A stretch of 64,000 nucleotides of DNA, taken from contig JALIRH010000010.1 in NCBI GenBank assembly GCA_023055505.1, positions 6,974,001-7,038,000 on the forward strand. Direction: 5' to 3'. The DNA comes from Callipepla californica brunnescens (taxonomy: Eukaryota > Chordata > Aves > Galliformes > Odontophoridae). This document shows, piece by piece, positions 25,901 through 39,440 of this stretch. Numbering within the stretch: the stretch's first letter is position 1; the number at the start of each line of letters is the position of its first letter. The position numbers and the translations under genes are program-made. The notes beneath the pieces were generated by a model. The model was not told the DNA's origin, searched no databases, and saw only the letters and a list, made by a program, of their open reading frames with translations.

Positions 25901-28037
25901 TTACTTTTTCTGCATAAAATCATTTTCCAACCAACAGTATCATTATCTTATTTGCAGACATCTAAAGAATATATCACAAAATCTGTGGAATTAGTTCAGG
26001 GTGCTCTGTGCTCTATTTTAAATTCAAATCAAACTGAGGTTCTTGGTCCTAATGATGTGATAAAGACAGAAGGACTTCATATCATGCATAAATGTATACT
26101 AAACAATCTTTCTTTCAAGGAACTGGGGGAAGAAACAAGCCTTTCTGGTTTTAGTGCTTACCACAAGAAGCTACAGCAACTCAGCGTGTCAGGGTAACAA
26201 GGCAGGTGAGGAGGCTTGTCATGATCTTGGAACACAGCAGTATCTTCTGTTAGGTTGGTGAGAATTTCCCAGTGTCTTACTCATATTTTTAAGTAACATG
26301 GTTATTTTAAGTATATGTAACCTGGCATTCCTTCTAAATGAGAAAGCTTTGTTCTCCAGCACCTATTCTTTCTAGGTTGATTTCAACCTGGATTGATTAT
26401 GTGAACACTTCTGCTGACATAAGGGAGTAGGCGGCGTAGGAGCAAAACAAGGAGACAAAGGTGGGAAAGGTGAGGTTTTTTGGAAGTTATTAGTGCCAGC
26501 CTCTGAAACCATGATGTCAAAGTTAACACCCCAAAGCGGTGGTGCCCTGGAATCTTTTCTCTTAGAGCTAGTACATTAAGTTGTTTTTCAAACAGAACAT
26601 TTCATCTTTTCTTTACTGTCAGAAGAAAGAAATATTTGTGCTGATTTAATGAAGGACTTTAGTACAGTTAAATGGCTCCCATATCTGATGACCTGTCAAA
26701 AAATGAAAATTGCTTTGCCTTAATCCTAAACTGGATATTATAAAGGCATTATAGTAAAGATCTGGCTGGAGTCATATTTTAGTGTGAAAGGTAACACAGA
26801 GCCATAGTCCTGAAATTCTTGAATTTCTGTCTTCTAATGATTCATATGTGGAGAGTATGCATACGCATCTTAGGTCACGTAATTTTAACCCTCTGTTAGA
26901 GTTAACACTACCTCAATTTTCATGTGGCCACTTTTCCAAAGTTTTATTTTTCAATAAAGATTAAAGGATTGGGTCATGTATCTGAATAATGTAAACTGAC
27001 ACAGCCTTGTTGAAATCAAGATCTCAGTGATCTTTTATTCCAGACAAGGATGCACTTTAAAAAACTATTCTTTAAATATCTTTTCAAATTTTAGAGTTTC
27101 AAACAGTAGGAAATTGATTTTCTGCCAAATTGGGTGGCCACAAAAGAAAGAAGAGCATGAATAATGCTTATAATCCCTTTAATCCTTAATCAGTCACAGT
27201 TTGCAATTGATTGCTATGGTCTTGGACATTTCAGCAGTATCTGACATCACAGAACAAAACTGAGTCCCTTACAGTTTACATCAGACAGTAAAATTAATTT
27301 ACTTTTTAACCTGCCTATGTGCATGATCCTCCTTCTGGCAATTTTTCCTTTCTTTTTCCTCATATTCTTTTCATGTACCTAGGGTATTCCCATTTGTCTA
27401 TTTTTATCCAGAGTTTGTATGCCTCTTTTTTTGTGATGTATTCTAACTGCACAGCTTAGTTTTAACTTATTCAGTTGCTACACACACATTCAATGGCTAC
27501 TACAGACAGATGAAATTTCCTTCTTCAGTGATGCATAACCATAAAAAATCAAATAATAACCAGGAGTATATGCAAGTATAAGGAGTAGGATTTCCTTGTT
27601 TCCTCATATTCCAGTATGCTATTTACTGTATTTTTACAGCAGTTAATATGATTTAGCAGAAAACTCCTTTTAAATTCTTAGTATTCATATAGAAAATCAA
27701 GTATTTGAACCTCTTCTTTAAGAATGTTCAGATTTCAAAATAAGAACAATGCCACAGAACGTTTTCAGTGGTCCAAATAGTGGTACTTTTTGCATAGTAA
27801 TGTGTTAACAATATCTCACAAATAATTTTCAAATTCTTGCTTTGTTAACTAAAAATGATTTGTCTACTTAGAAATAGGGAAAAAAATAAAAATAAAAAAA
27901 ATGGAGGAGAGGTTATTTTCCAGTCTGCTGTAGTCTATGCTGGTATGAACTAAGAACCAAGGCTGTACTGGCACCGAGAAGAAAAGAAATCTGGGTCACA
28001 CATAAACACTTATCAGCAAGTACCCTTAAGATTTAAT

Positions 28038-28067
28038 TTATTCTGGTCCAGGTTATTCTGGTCCAGG
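28038..28067. repeat. Perfect 15-bp tandem duplication
   Basis: TTATTCTGGTCCAGG occurs twice head to tail with no mismatch, indicating a recent small duplication. Confidence 0.95.
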
Positions 28068-29454
28068 TAAGTGATAGAAATAACCTTGCTAGACCTATCA
28101 GCTTGTTTATTTTTCTTGACAACTTAAGTAATAAGTCATGAAAACTAAAATATTCACACACTCCACAGCAGTACAATTATTTTTTCTGTGATTTATTTAG
28201 TGAACTGAGTCTCTTCACAAGGAAGTTTAATATAAAAATGAAATTCTTCATATATTCTATTTATTCCTTCCCATTTATTTTTCATGCTTTTAGTCAGTGA
28301 CTGAATGCCTTGCATTTAAGAACAGATCCTATGCACTCCATTTCAAAATGTTACATTATCACTGCTTGATTTCTTTTAGGTTTCTGGGTACATGCCATTT
28401 AACAGTGTAAACATCCAGCAGACGTGTCATAAACATGAAAGGATTTTAGTCAACATGCTCTTTGGGATTGTCTTCACATTAGTAAGGACAGCACTGACAA
28501 TTGGCAGCTCCAAAACACACTTTGTGCTCTAGATTTTTTTTTAAAATCTGTTACACATGCAGAAAAATTACATTTGTCTTTAAATAAACATTTCCTATTA
28601 GAGCTTTCTTACCAAGACTTGCATAGCACATTCATTTCCCTGGGTCATTTTCCATTTTACAGTAAATAGATTATACAAACAGCATAGCAATCTGATAGCA
28701 GCTTTTCCCTCCATCAATAGGATTTCTATTTAAAGATGAGGATTCAAAATCAGTGTTGAAGGAACATCCTCTCTCATGTCAGGGGAGCCAGTATACCTGA
28801 ACATAACACAAGTTACATGGTTGTAATAAGACCAAGTTTATAAGTCAAAGAAATCCTGGCACTAAATCTTCTACACTAAATCTCTACTGCTATGCAGGTG
28901 TGGTTCCAAAGCTAGGCTTAAAGCCAGCTACACTGTCTGACTGCATTATTTGTGTACAGGAATGCTTTTAGTGCCAGTATTGTGGGTCCAACTGGTACTC
29001 ATGGAAAGAGGACAGAATCTAAGATATTTACAGTACATTAATATGCTCTGATGGAAAACCTACCAGCCATGTGAACAACCTGTAGGTATCCACGCACCTC
29101 TGGGTGCGATACTAAATAATCAACTTCACACAGAAAGTATGGCTTGGCCCTCTTCTTAAGGTCTATAATTGCCATTTTCAAGACCAAATGAAATCTGAAG
29201 AAAGACTTAGATTTAGTTAACAAATTCTGGATGTCAGGGTGAGGCTTCACCCTTTCTCTAGGTAGCCTGGATCAGGTACAGCATAGGTACCAACATAAAT
29301 ACTAAAGAGGTCTTCTCAAAAAGATGAAGATTTTTGTGTAGCCAAATCAAGAGATAAAGAGAACATTTATTGAATTAATGTTTTATGTAAGATTTTTATT
29401 GCAAATTGTCCACAAGTGATTGCACTTGGAACTATGGTTCTAGAACTATAGAAT

Positions 29455-29482
29455 ATGGTCATTCCATGATTCTGTGGTTTCA
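29455..29482 (+). mobile_element. Possible CR1 3' tail remnant
   Basis: GGTCATTCCATGATTCTGTG resembles the last part of a CR1 3' UTR with one or two 8-mer tail units. Too little remains to be certain, and a chance match is possible. Confidence 0.35.
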
Positions 29483-31160
29483 GTCAAGGTTACCTAAAAT
29501 TAAATCTGGGCAGGAGACAACAAATATATACACTCAGGCACACACAATATAAATTGGAGTTCATAAACTGTATTTGAAGGTAATTTTTTGTCAATAGAAC
29601 ACATCAGAGGCTGTTGACTTAGGCTAAGGTTTAGAAGGGGGATAGTAATCTTTACTGTTGCCAAGCGTATGATGCTTGGCATACAACTGTGTTCAAAAGG
29701 TGAGGAGAGAACATACAAAGCTGGCCAAGCTTAAATGAATAGCCTGACTGAGCCATGATCCGTGACTTTCAGTAGCTGCCACAGGCTTTCATGGATGATT
29801 TCTGATGAACACAGCCTAGAGTAATTACGTTCTTGTAGATTACTTGCTCCTGTGTCCATAATAATAGTTACTCTGTCATTCAAGGATTAATTACTGCATA
29901 ACTTGTAGGTTTTTGCATATGTAGCATGGTTAGCTGGAAAGCAAATACAAATATAACATCGACATGCTGATCAAAGGGACACTGAAAAAAAATACTTGAT
30001 TGTATGTCAAAAAGTAGGCTGAATTTACACAGTAAATACTGCTCTTGAGGCAGCAATCTGAATCTAATTCTAATGTCCTGTGTTTGAGTTATAGAAGCAA
30101 AGGATTGTAATTGTTCTTAGTAAACTGCTGATTTGTTTCAAGAAGTAGAAAAATAAATATCACAAGCAAGTTGAAAATTAGATAAAATATAAAAAGTAAA
30201 TGAAACAGAACTTAAAGGTCTTATTAGGCATTGTCTTCATTCTCTCACTGCCAACTAAGATAGGATCCTCCTTCAGATAAAAAATTTCATTTCACAGTCA
30301 TTTCATGCTATTTGTGTCATTTTAAAGGCAGATATTCCCTAGAAACAGAGAATGATTATTATACTTATTCTGAACTTAACAAATAGGTATCTAAGTATTG
30401 CTACCAAGATCCTCAGTAAAACTGGTAAGCAAACTGGCTAGATGTCATAAATCTTAGGTAGATGTCTCATTACTGCTGTAAGCTAAAAACCATTTTGGTC
30501 TCTTTTTATTAACTTGAATATGTATATACCAGTTAATCTCTAATCCTGTTTCACATGACACTTCATTTCACCAGAGGATTGGTCAACAATTTTTAGACAT
30601 TATGGTCCTAATTCTTCTATACTTTATGATACTATTGACTTCAGTAGAATTATTCTTAATTCACAGTTATTGAGAAAGAAAGAATATAATTGGGTCAATT
30701 AGAAATCACTAGGAAAGGGAGAGTAATCTGAGCTTTAAAGTTGTTAATTTTCAGTGTGGAAATGTTTTAGCAGCAGTAGATTACGGGAAACATTACTGTG
30801 GACTTAATATATTTTTTGCATTATTCTGCATAAAGCATGTTTGCTGAGAATTTTGTTAGGAGGGAAGTGTATCTACAGTATGAATGCATATATACAAGCA
30901 CCATCCTGTTTAAGAAAAAAAGAATCAGAACATAAAATGATATAAATAAAATCTAAAACTAAACACAGCCTGCAAGAGGCTATATGAGTACAGGCTGCCA
31001 AAAAGTTGAATATCTCTTGTTAGAATCTGACTGATATATCAAGCCCAGGGAAACTGGGAAAGAAAGGGGATATTTATTTACCCATGGGAATTTGAAAGCC
31101 TCTAAGAAATTTTTAATAGTTTAAGATTCCCCCCCAGAAAACATGTATTTCCTCGTTCAT

Positions 31161-31231
31161 AAAAACAAAACAAAACAAAACAAAACAAAACAAAACAAAA
31201 CAAAACAAAACAAAACAAAACAAAACAAAAC
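31161..31231. repeat. (AAAAC)n microsatellite, ~14 perfect units
   Basis: About 70 bp of uninterrupted AAAAC pentanucleotide repeats. The absence of interruptions suggests a young, probably length-polymorphic locus. Confidence 0.97.
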
Positions 31232-32218
31232 AGCTCTATAATTTTTCTTTCTCTTCCTGAACTAATCTGACAAGAATTTAAATAATGGAAATAAAGAAAA
31301 AATTATGAACATAAAAAGACCAAATCCTTTGATCTTTCAAAAATTTTCTACTATTGAAGAATTTCATAAAAGTACACATCAGAATCCTATCTATCACATC
31401 AACTGTGATTTATACAGAAAACATACAGACAATAGAAAGGCATTGAATACCATAGGGTAAAAAAAGAAGGTAAAACTAAATTCTCTGCCCAGTAAGTGCT
31501 AAAGATAGCAGATGTTACAAATGTCTTTTAATCACTGAACAAAGAACTGATTTCCAGTTTACTTTTATTTATCTGGAGATTTAAAAGATCCTAAAGGAAA
31601 AAAGAAGTAAAATATAATCATTGACAAAATTGATTACATATAATACTATACATTTCTTTTAATTTGAAGCAACAATTATTTTTGACTAATAGGATATATT
31701 CGCCTAACCACATTTCTTCTTTTCCTCACATTTTCTCAGATAAAGTATTTTGACTTAAAATAGATGTGTTGCTCAGCAGTGATTGTCATACATTACCATA
31801 GCACTATTGTCCTTCCTTAGGCCTTTTTACATAAAAAAAGCAGATGGTATTAAAGCCAGGACTCTACTACCACATTAACATATCCCACTATCTGTCTCAA
31901 GTGTGAACTATTTCAGGAGGATTTTAATACTGCATACGTGCTTGGATTCATAATTAATGAAGTTTCCTAATAATCACAGATGTCCACTTTCTCGCTAGGT
32001 TAAAAAAAAAAATACATGCAATTTATTTTTTAGCTTAGTAGGTATGTTCTACAAAATGATATTAATTTGCCTGAAATTCACCTAAGAAATTATGTGCATT
32101 CAACCACCAGTAGGTATAAGCCGATAAATATTAGTACAAAACAGAATATTGATAGTTTCTGTCTTTCCATTTTCACTTGCAGGTGTTCTTTCTGGGTGTG
32201 TGATGTCAATCAAAATAC

Positions 32219-32239
32219 AAAAAAAAAAAAAAAAAAAAA
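32219..32239. repeat. Poly(A) run
   Basis: About 20 consecutive A residues followed by AAAC/CAAA-type sequence. Frames translated across it on both strands are low-complexity. Confidence 0.9.
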
Positions 32240-33821
32240 GCAAAAACAAACAAACCAACATACAAACCAATATACAAAACACACTTTTGAAGTTAAGATG
32301 GTCTAAAGCAAGTGAAAAGAGACATTCATCCCAAAAAGTGCTGGATGACAGAAGCTGAATCTTATGTTGGTTTTTAAGGAGAACTAATATCAGTAAGTTG
32401 CTCCCTTATGACTATTTTGTCTATTAACTTATTTTGAGGTGCATGCTTTGGCTTTTGTTCTTTTGTCCCTGTTTCCATTCCCTTTTGGCATTGTCTGGTG
32501 CACTCACCTCTACTTCTTATCATCGAAGCTGAACTAGAATTAAGTTTGTCTATTGTCCTTTTACTCTAAGAGCAATATTGTGATTTTTTTTTTTAATTGT
32601 AAGATGAAGGAAGACCAATTAAAGTATAGAATGCCCAAATGTTCCAGGTAATAAGATACACCTAACACTTGCCATCTGCACTGTGATTGTACTATTCATG
32701 ATCAAATTACATTTTACATAATAAAATTAAAGCAAAATTAAATCAAATTCTTTGTATATTATCTCTATAGAGGTTATTCAAATTAGCATGTTCACATAGC
32801 TATTGGTGAGGACAGAGAAACTGAAAAAAAAGGAAGAGGGAAATCTGGTAGCCAAACACTAATGTCATGAACCTCCACCTCTGAGAAGGATCAGCAAAGT
32901 TCCTGTGTTGTACTAGTATAAAGAAACTATGGAGGAAATAAAAGGTCTTATTTCCTGAGTGTGAGGAGAGGATTATAGATTAGAAAATATTTTATGGCAG
33001 TTAAATGAATAACAGTGTAAAACATCTAACTCTCACTAGTGAAAAGAAGCACTGAGACAGAAGGACTCTGAGATAAAGGAGAAATGAGGCTGCTTTAAAA
33101 ACATACAAACCCTAGAAGGAAAGGCTGTGTTTTTATATTTAATGTTTAGTCTAAAGAGGTTTCAGATATCACAGCCTAGTATTTCGCTAGCATGCATATG
33201 CATGACAACCTTTGAATATATATTAATCAATAATATATAGACTCATAGAACACCTCATGCCTCAGGACTTGTATTCATAGCACAGCAGTGCAAGGACTGT
33301 GGTACAACTAAATGGGACTATATTTGCCCAAACTGAGGATGTATTAATAATAATGCATTAGCCTCAAATATAGACTGGGGATTTTGACATAATCTGAAAA
33401 TTGATACTCACTTCTGAGCAAATCATGGCAATCTTGGGATTTCAGAAATGCATGCAATGGAATTGTTACTCTTTGAGCTGATGGCAATTTCTCCCTCAAA
33501 GGAGCTCTAATGATTCCAAATATCCATTTCCCAAAATGTCAGAGTTCCACAGAAAAAACAAATTAGGTTTTTTACTAAGAAAAATCAAAATGCCATTGGA
33601 AAATATTTCCTGACAATATTGACTACAACTTCATAGTCTTATTTTCTTTTCATGTTTCAGTTCCTTTGGATTAAGGAAAAAAGATAGCAAGGTCAATGTT
33701 TTCAGCAGCAGTCAAGATTTACATGTGAATCTGCCCCTGGATTTTCCAAGATCTGGAAGTTCTGAAATTATGCAGATTGGCTTGAATATTTACACAAATT
33801 GAACAGTACATGGGTTTGTTC

Positions 33822-34265
33822 TTTGTTTTAAGCTGGAGCACCTCTTGTAGAACTGGAGCACCTCTCCAGTGAAGAAAGTTTGAGGGAACTGGGCCTTTTT
33901 AGTTTGGAGAAGAGAAGGCACCGATGAGATCTCATTGTAGCCCTCCAGTACCTGAAGCGAGTGTATCAACAAGAGGGGGAAGAACTGTTTATATTGGTTG
34001 ATCACTATCAACTATAAAACAAGCGGGAATGGTTTTAAACTAAGATGGGAGATTTAGGTTGGGAGGAAGATTTTCACTTAGAGTGGTGACGCACTGAAAC
34101 AGGTTGCCCAGAGAGGTTGTAGATGCCCCATCCCTGAAGGCATTCAAGGCAAGGCTGGATGTGGCTCTGGGCAGCCTGGTTTAGTGGTTGGCAACCCTGC
34201 CCACAGCAAGGGGGTTGAAACTCAATGATTTTTGTGGTCCTTTTCAACCCAGGCCATTCTCTGAT
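33822..34265 (+). mobile_element. CR1 LINE, 5'-truncated copy (~0.44 kb)
   Basis: Forward CR1 sequence includes CTGGAGCACCTCTCCAGTGA, AACTGGGCCTTTTTAGTTTG, GAGAAGAGAAGGCACCGATG, CATCCCTGAAGGCATTCAAG and CTGGGCAGCCTGGTTTAGTG. It ends in a degraded GGCCATTCTCTGATAC tail. This corresponds to the last third of the reverse transcriptase ORF plus the 3' UTR. Internal frameshifts and stops are present, so it is inactive. Confidence 0.93.
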
Positions 34266-36677
34266 ACTACAATTGCTTTTTGAAGAGTTGTGAAACTAGC
34301 CTTTCTAAAGCATCTGAACAGTTAATTACAGAACAAAACCACAGCTTCTGAGGGACTTCTTTGGGTGCTGTATTATGTATAGAAGATCAGTTTAAAATAA
34401 GACACAAAAATTGGCTATTATACTATGAAAATAAACAGAATATAAATAGTAAAAAATATCATAACCATTAATAGCGTATCTATAATGTGATCTAATAAGC
34501 ATCTGCCCTAAATAACTTGAAAAGAAATTATAACCAGAATAGCGAAATAATGATTAGATAAATGTCTATGACAAGTTTGTGAGCAAAATTTGTTATTTCT
34601 GAATGAATTTTTTGAGTATAGCAGAAAAGTTGACTTTGATTATTCACCCTGCCAAAACCTTACACTGCATGATAAATAAGTGCTGGAAAATCTAGGAGGA
34701 GAATAACAATGTATATCTTAATTATATTACAATGAAATAGACACGATGGCAGAGAGAGGAAATCCAAGAGAGATTATTGTAGTAAAATCCATCTCAGACA
34801 GCAAATGCCCCTTTCAAAAAAACAATATATGTCATCCCTCACTGTCATCATGTATTATGAGAAAAATTCTCACTTGCCAAATACCTGCATTTCATATTGG
34901 CTTCAGTGGGGTTATTGAATGCAGTCCTTAACACTAATGAAAAACCTAGCCATTCATTTGCAGTTGCATCAATACAACTCTGGAATTGCTGGCTTCAGAC
35001 AGGCACCTGGGTTTGAAAATGTGGCCTACATTACATGTATTTTATCTGCAGAGACAGCAGATCAGTTTATACAATACAGCTGTGACAGAAATTGATGTTC
35101 AGGATATGGATGTCTCTTCAAATGAATTAGACAAACACCAATGTTTGCATTAAAATTGTCTGTGATCTCATGGTATGAAATGGAATAAAAGTGAAATACT
35201 GAAAGAGAAATATATGAACTGGATATATGCAAAGTATTGTGGATAGCTATGCAAACAGCAGTACTGATAACTACAGTGTCAGGAATTATTATTCCATATG
35301 ATTCTGGACTCTGGTTAATTATGGAGAAATATTATTACTGGGAGAATAATATTGAAAATCAAGTGTGGGAAAATACAGTTGTATGGACAAAACACATGCG
35401 TATATGCCAGGTGGAGAAAGCTACGCCTACATAACTGAGTGTTAGAATATGCTAATAATAAGATTGTTAATGACTAAGTGTGTGCAGTGCAGAAACTGCA
35501 GTTACCTTATTTAGATGAGGAGACTGTGTAAAGTATGTTAACAGAATGCAGAAAGAGCAAAGAAGGTTTAGAGCACTAAAAATGAAAAAGCATAGTCTGC
35601 TTGTCTGGGCTTTCGGATTAACATGGAAACACAGTGTACTACTATGAGTACTAAGATATTTAGGAGGAAAAAAAATCATCCTCAAGCTAGTATGGAGATA
35701 TTAGCACTAAAGTCTCATACAATTTTTTATTTCTTTTACTTCTGTGTGAAATAAGAATATTTTTCTTATGCTGACTTCTGGGACATCCTATCTGAAATTG
35801 TCAAGATCACAGCTCTCTGTTTACAGCCCATAAGGCCTTTGGGTCAGACAACAGTTCTTAGGAATAGTAGGATAAACACTCTTGGGAAACACTTAAGCTA
35901 AACTAAGCATTTGAAACTATCATTTGAGTTGATTAAAGTCACTTTTTATATTAGGCTACCAAAGATTACCATGTCACAATTCTTGTCCTATTCCAGTGTC
36001 ATCTCTTGTATCCATTGATTATGGATTATGAAGTCAGTCTGCACCTCTTTTCCTAGCAAACTGAATTTCTGATGCATTATTTTTGGTCCATTTGGATTTC
36101 CCTCCACTTGTTCTTTCTCTCCCTCTTTTTATGAGGCTGAAACATAGAAGTAAACAATTATAACGAGCAGATATGAGTCACATAGGGAAGACAGAGAGTG
36201 GAAACTGATGGAAAACATGGGACAAGGAGTTCTAGGTTGAAGGGTGGGTATGAAATCTATCCTAATTATAACGGTCAAGCACAAAGAAGGGAAGCAAAAC
36301 AAAATCCATATTTATCTATCAGAATAAAATTCTGCTTGAATAATTTGTACTGCCAGGATAGTGGTGCCCAAATTGGACCGCTTTATATGCTTCAAAACTG
36401 CATATTATTGATTTTAAAATGAACCCTTGATAGGAAGAAATTTATGAGTGGTTACTTATTGAAAACACATCCAGTCTGATATTGTCCAAAGGAATCTCTG
36501 CTTCTTGGTCACTCTCAAAAAAAATCTCTTATGTGAACCAAACTCCTTCAGAGCACCTGTTGTCCCTTCTCCCCTGCAGCTGTTAAGGAATGCTTCACTG
36601 TTGGTTGCTGCAGGGCAGAAGGAAGAAAAAGAGGAGCTCTGGCTATCCTACTGTTTGCTAAGCCAGCAGTGTATGGA

Positions 36678-36789
36678 AATAATATATATATATTATATAT
36701 TATATATTATATAATATATATAATATATATATATATATTATATAATATTATTAATTATATATAATATATATATTATATATATAATAATA
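36678..36789. repeat. AT-rich TA/TATAT palindromic tract, ~110 bp
   Basis: The interval consists entirely of A and T, arranged as TATATA, TTATAT and ATAATA units that read nearly the same on both strands. Such a sequence can extrude cruciforms and is prone to instability and assembly error. Confidence 0.95.
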
Positions 36790-38523
36790 CCACGTCCATC
36801 AGAAATTCAGTTGCTATAGTCCAATACTAGGAAAAAGGCCAAGGAATAAAAGTGAGATTCTTCATCTTTGTGACCTCTCTGAAGTTAACACCACTGGTAG
36901 AGAGCTACCATTTTTACAGATCTAGTTGGGAAGGGTGAGAATTGTACATTTTTATTCTGATAATGTACATTTTTATTTATGATTGCTTAGAAATGAAGCA
37001 GTTTGAAAGGAAATACTACCTGAATGGAATGTACTGGACCTACACACCCTAAAGATAGTAGCTCAGGCAAGGTCATCTACTGGTTTTCTCTAAGGACACA
37101 AACCTTGCATGCCTGCTGCAGCTAAAGTAGGAAAATTTCAGCAAAACCATAAAGCTCGCAAACTCAGCAAGGTCTATGCCACTGCTGTACTTTTCACATG
37201 CATTAGATAGGCAGACAGAATTAACCCTAAATGAGCACCATGTATAAGGTGCACTATTTCATTACTCTTCATTGAAAAAACACACAGAACATACAGTCAT
37301 GAAAGATATCCAAATTGCACAGTTTTACCCAATGGAGAAGCTAAGAAGAGGAAGCAAATTCAGGTGATGGTTGATAATCCTGTCACTCAATTTTTGAATA
37401 CTCTATGGAGAAGGCAGTGGGAATTTGCATACAGATAAGTCAATTTAGAAATAGTTGGATTGAGTTAAATGAATATCTCACAGGCAAGAATTTACCTTTT
37501 TCATGCTCTAGCAATTAATACATACAGATCAGAATTTGTTTCTTTTCCCATTTCACTCCACCTTTATTGGGTATACACTATTGAAGAGACCAAACTTAAG
37601 ATATGTGATCTAGTTATGATAGCTCTTACATGAACCGTTATTCCAAAATATAATCATGGAAGATAAAATTCTATCTTCAATTATGTTTCCCTTGGTAAGG
37701 AATTATTATTCAAAAATATGTGAAAGAGGGTTCTGGTATTGTAAGCTGTTAATATTTCCCTATATACTGTAGAAGTAAAAGAATAAATTAATAAAAGTAT
37801 GTTTGATATCTTGCCTGGTAATTAACAGTATTCTTTCCAGAATGAAAGCTCCCAGAATCAGGAGCATAGCACTATAGCCTAGCTAGAAAATCTTTGAGAG
37901 TCACAGAACATGCTGGGGTCATTTCTACCACTGGTAATTGGCCAGAGGGGGTCAGCAAGGAGTAATCTAAGGCACCCATTATTGGCCAAGAATCCAAAAA
38001 GACAGATGAGTGTCTAAATAATGTAAACTCCCAAAGCAAGAGTGCACACCAAAACTGTGGCTTAATATGAGGGAATGAAACCCTGTGGTGAGACAGAGAG
38101 ATATTGAAAGAGTCTCTCAGAGGAAGAAGTGGAAGCCTCATTGCTTGAATAATTTAAATCCTAAATGAATAATACAAACACAAATATACTGAAGGGAAAA
38201 TCCACTGGCAGGACATAGAATAGATGTATGTATTGATGCTTTTTGTAATTCTGTTTTCATGACCTATACATACTACTTCCAGAGAAATCCTAAGGCATGT
38301 GGTTTTGAATCCCTAGGCATTCTAACACGGTATGTAATAAGAACAACATACACTTTAGAATAACAAACTTAACTTTTTATGAATCCTTCCAGAAAAATTT
38401 GATACCTGCTATTTTACTTTCCTGCTACATTATGTTACATTACCTCTTTCAGCCTAGAAGATTCAGCTCACAGAGGTTCTACATTTCCAAGTTTTGCACT
38501 TGTGATTCACATTGTTATCATCA

Positions 38524-38559
38524 AGTTGCAGCTCATAAGAGAGTTGCAGCTCATAAGAG
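38524..38559. repeat. Perfect 18-bp tandem duplication
   Basis: AGTTGCAGCTCATAAGAG is present twice in direct succession without mismatch. Confidence 0.95.
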
Positions 38560-39368
38560 AGAACTACACATAAAATATACTATATAAAATCCAAAGTAAC
38601 TACAATATATGTCTTTTGTGACTACTGAGGTATTCAGTTAGCTGCAAAATTAATAAGAAATTTGTAATCACTTTTTAGAACATAATATGCTGTGGACACT
38701 TGTTTTGTCCCTTTGTTATACTAAAAATTTGATATCCTTGCTCTCACTGAGAGAGCTGAAGACCTGAATACTAATGAGGTCCATATGCAGACACAGTGAA
38801 GAAGTAAACCTTAGAGCCAAATAGAAAAATTCATTACATCTCTGCAATACCTTTAACATGAACAGCCTTGCCAGAAATAGAAGCTTTTATTTTTTATTTT
38901 CAGAGAGCAACAGAAGTGAACAAAAAACAAAACCAAAAACCCATAACACAACCATAATTAGACCTAATTCAAGGTGAATTTTGCAACAATAATAATAAAG
39001 AAATATTTCTATTATGCAATATAGACCACTGTGTAGGCAACCTGGGTGTAATACTTAGTGGTACACAGGTATCACCTGTGTAAGTAAAGACAAGTTGCTT
39101 TTAGAAGTGGCCAGTTCTACATCAGCAACTGCCACCATATGCACCCTATAATCTCAGTAGCATCAGCAGAGATTTACTGTTTGGCTACTTGTGATGTTCA
39201 AACAACTGATTTTTATCTTCTCCAACAGGTAATTTGGCAGCCCAAGGCAATTGCATACTTTGCCTAGATCCCAGCCAGTCAAAGATAATCGATTGTAACT
39301 ATTGTTGTGAGGGATTAAAACAAAATCTAGTGCTAAAACTTGAAATTTTAGAAAGATGGCATTAAATA

Positions 39369-39440
39369 GGAAAAAAAAAAAAAAAAGAGAGAGAGAAAAG
39401 AGAAAAGACAAGGAAGCAAGAGAGAGAGAAAAGAAAAAAC
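39369..39440. repeat. Poly(A)/(GA)n purine tract
   Basis: A run of about 17 A residues passes into GA repeats and AGAAAA units. It is almost all purine on the plus strand, with three C interruptions before the right end. Confidence 0.9.

Larger units (their letters stand above)
22922..33821. other. Intergenic DNA, no gene seen
   Basis: About 10.9 kb of AT-rich sequence. It contains a possible CR1 tail remnant near 29455, a 15-bp tandem duplication at 28038-28067, an (AAAAC)n array at 31161-31231, an A run at 32219-32239 and a CAAA-type region around 25775-25820. Open frames reach about 100 codons (for example 25892-26197), with no recognisable domain. Confidence 0.55.

Noticed and set aside
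25892..26197. 101-codon + strand frame
   Set aside because: No recognised family, no CpG island or splice-site support; treated as chance.
28038..28067. Short direct repeats considered as a CRISPR-like or satellite array
   Set aside because: Only two adjacent copies with no spacer, in a vertebrate genome; a simple tandem duplication.
37930..37955. CTCF-like GGCCAGAGGGGGTCA (also a similar string near 42190)
   Set aside because: Three mismatches in the most constrained part of the CTCF core in each case. Too weak to report as sites.
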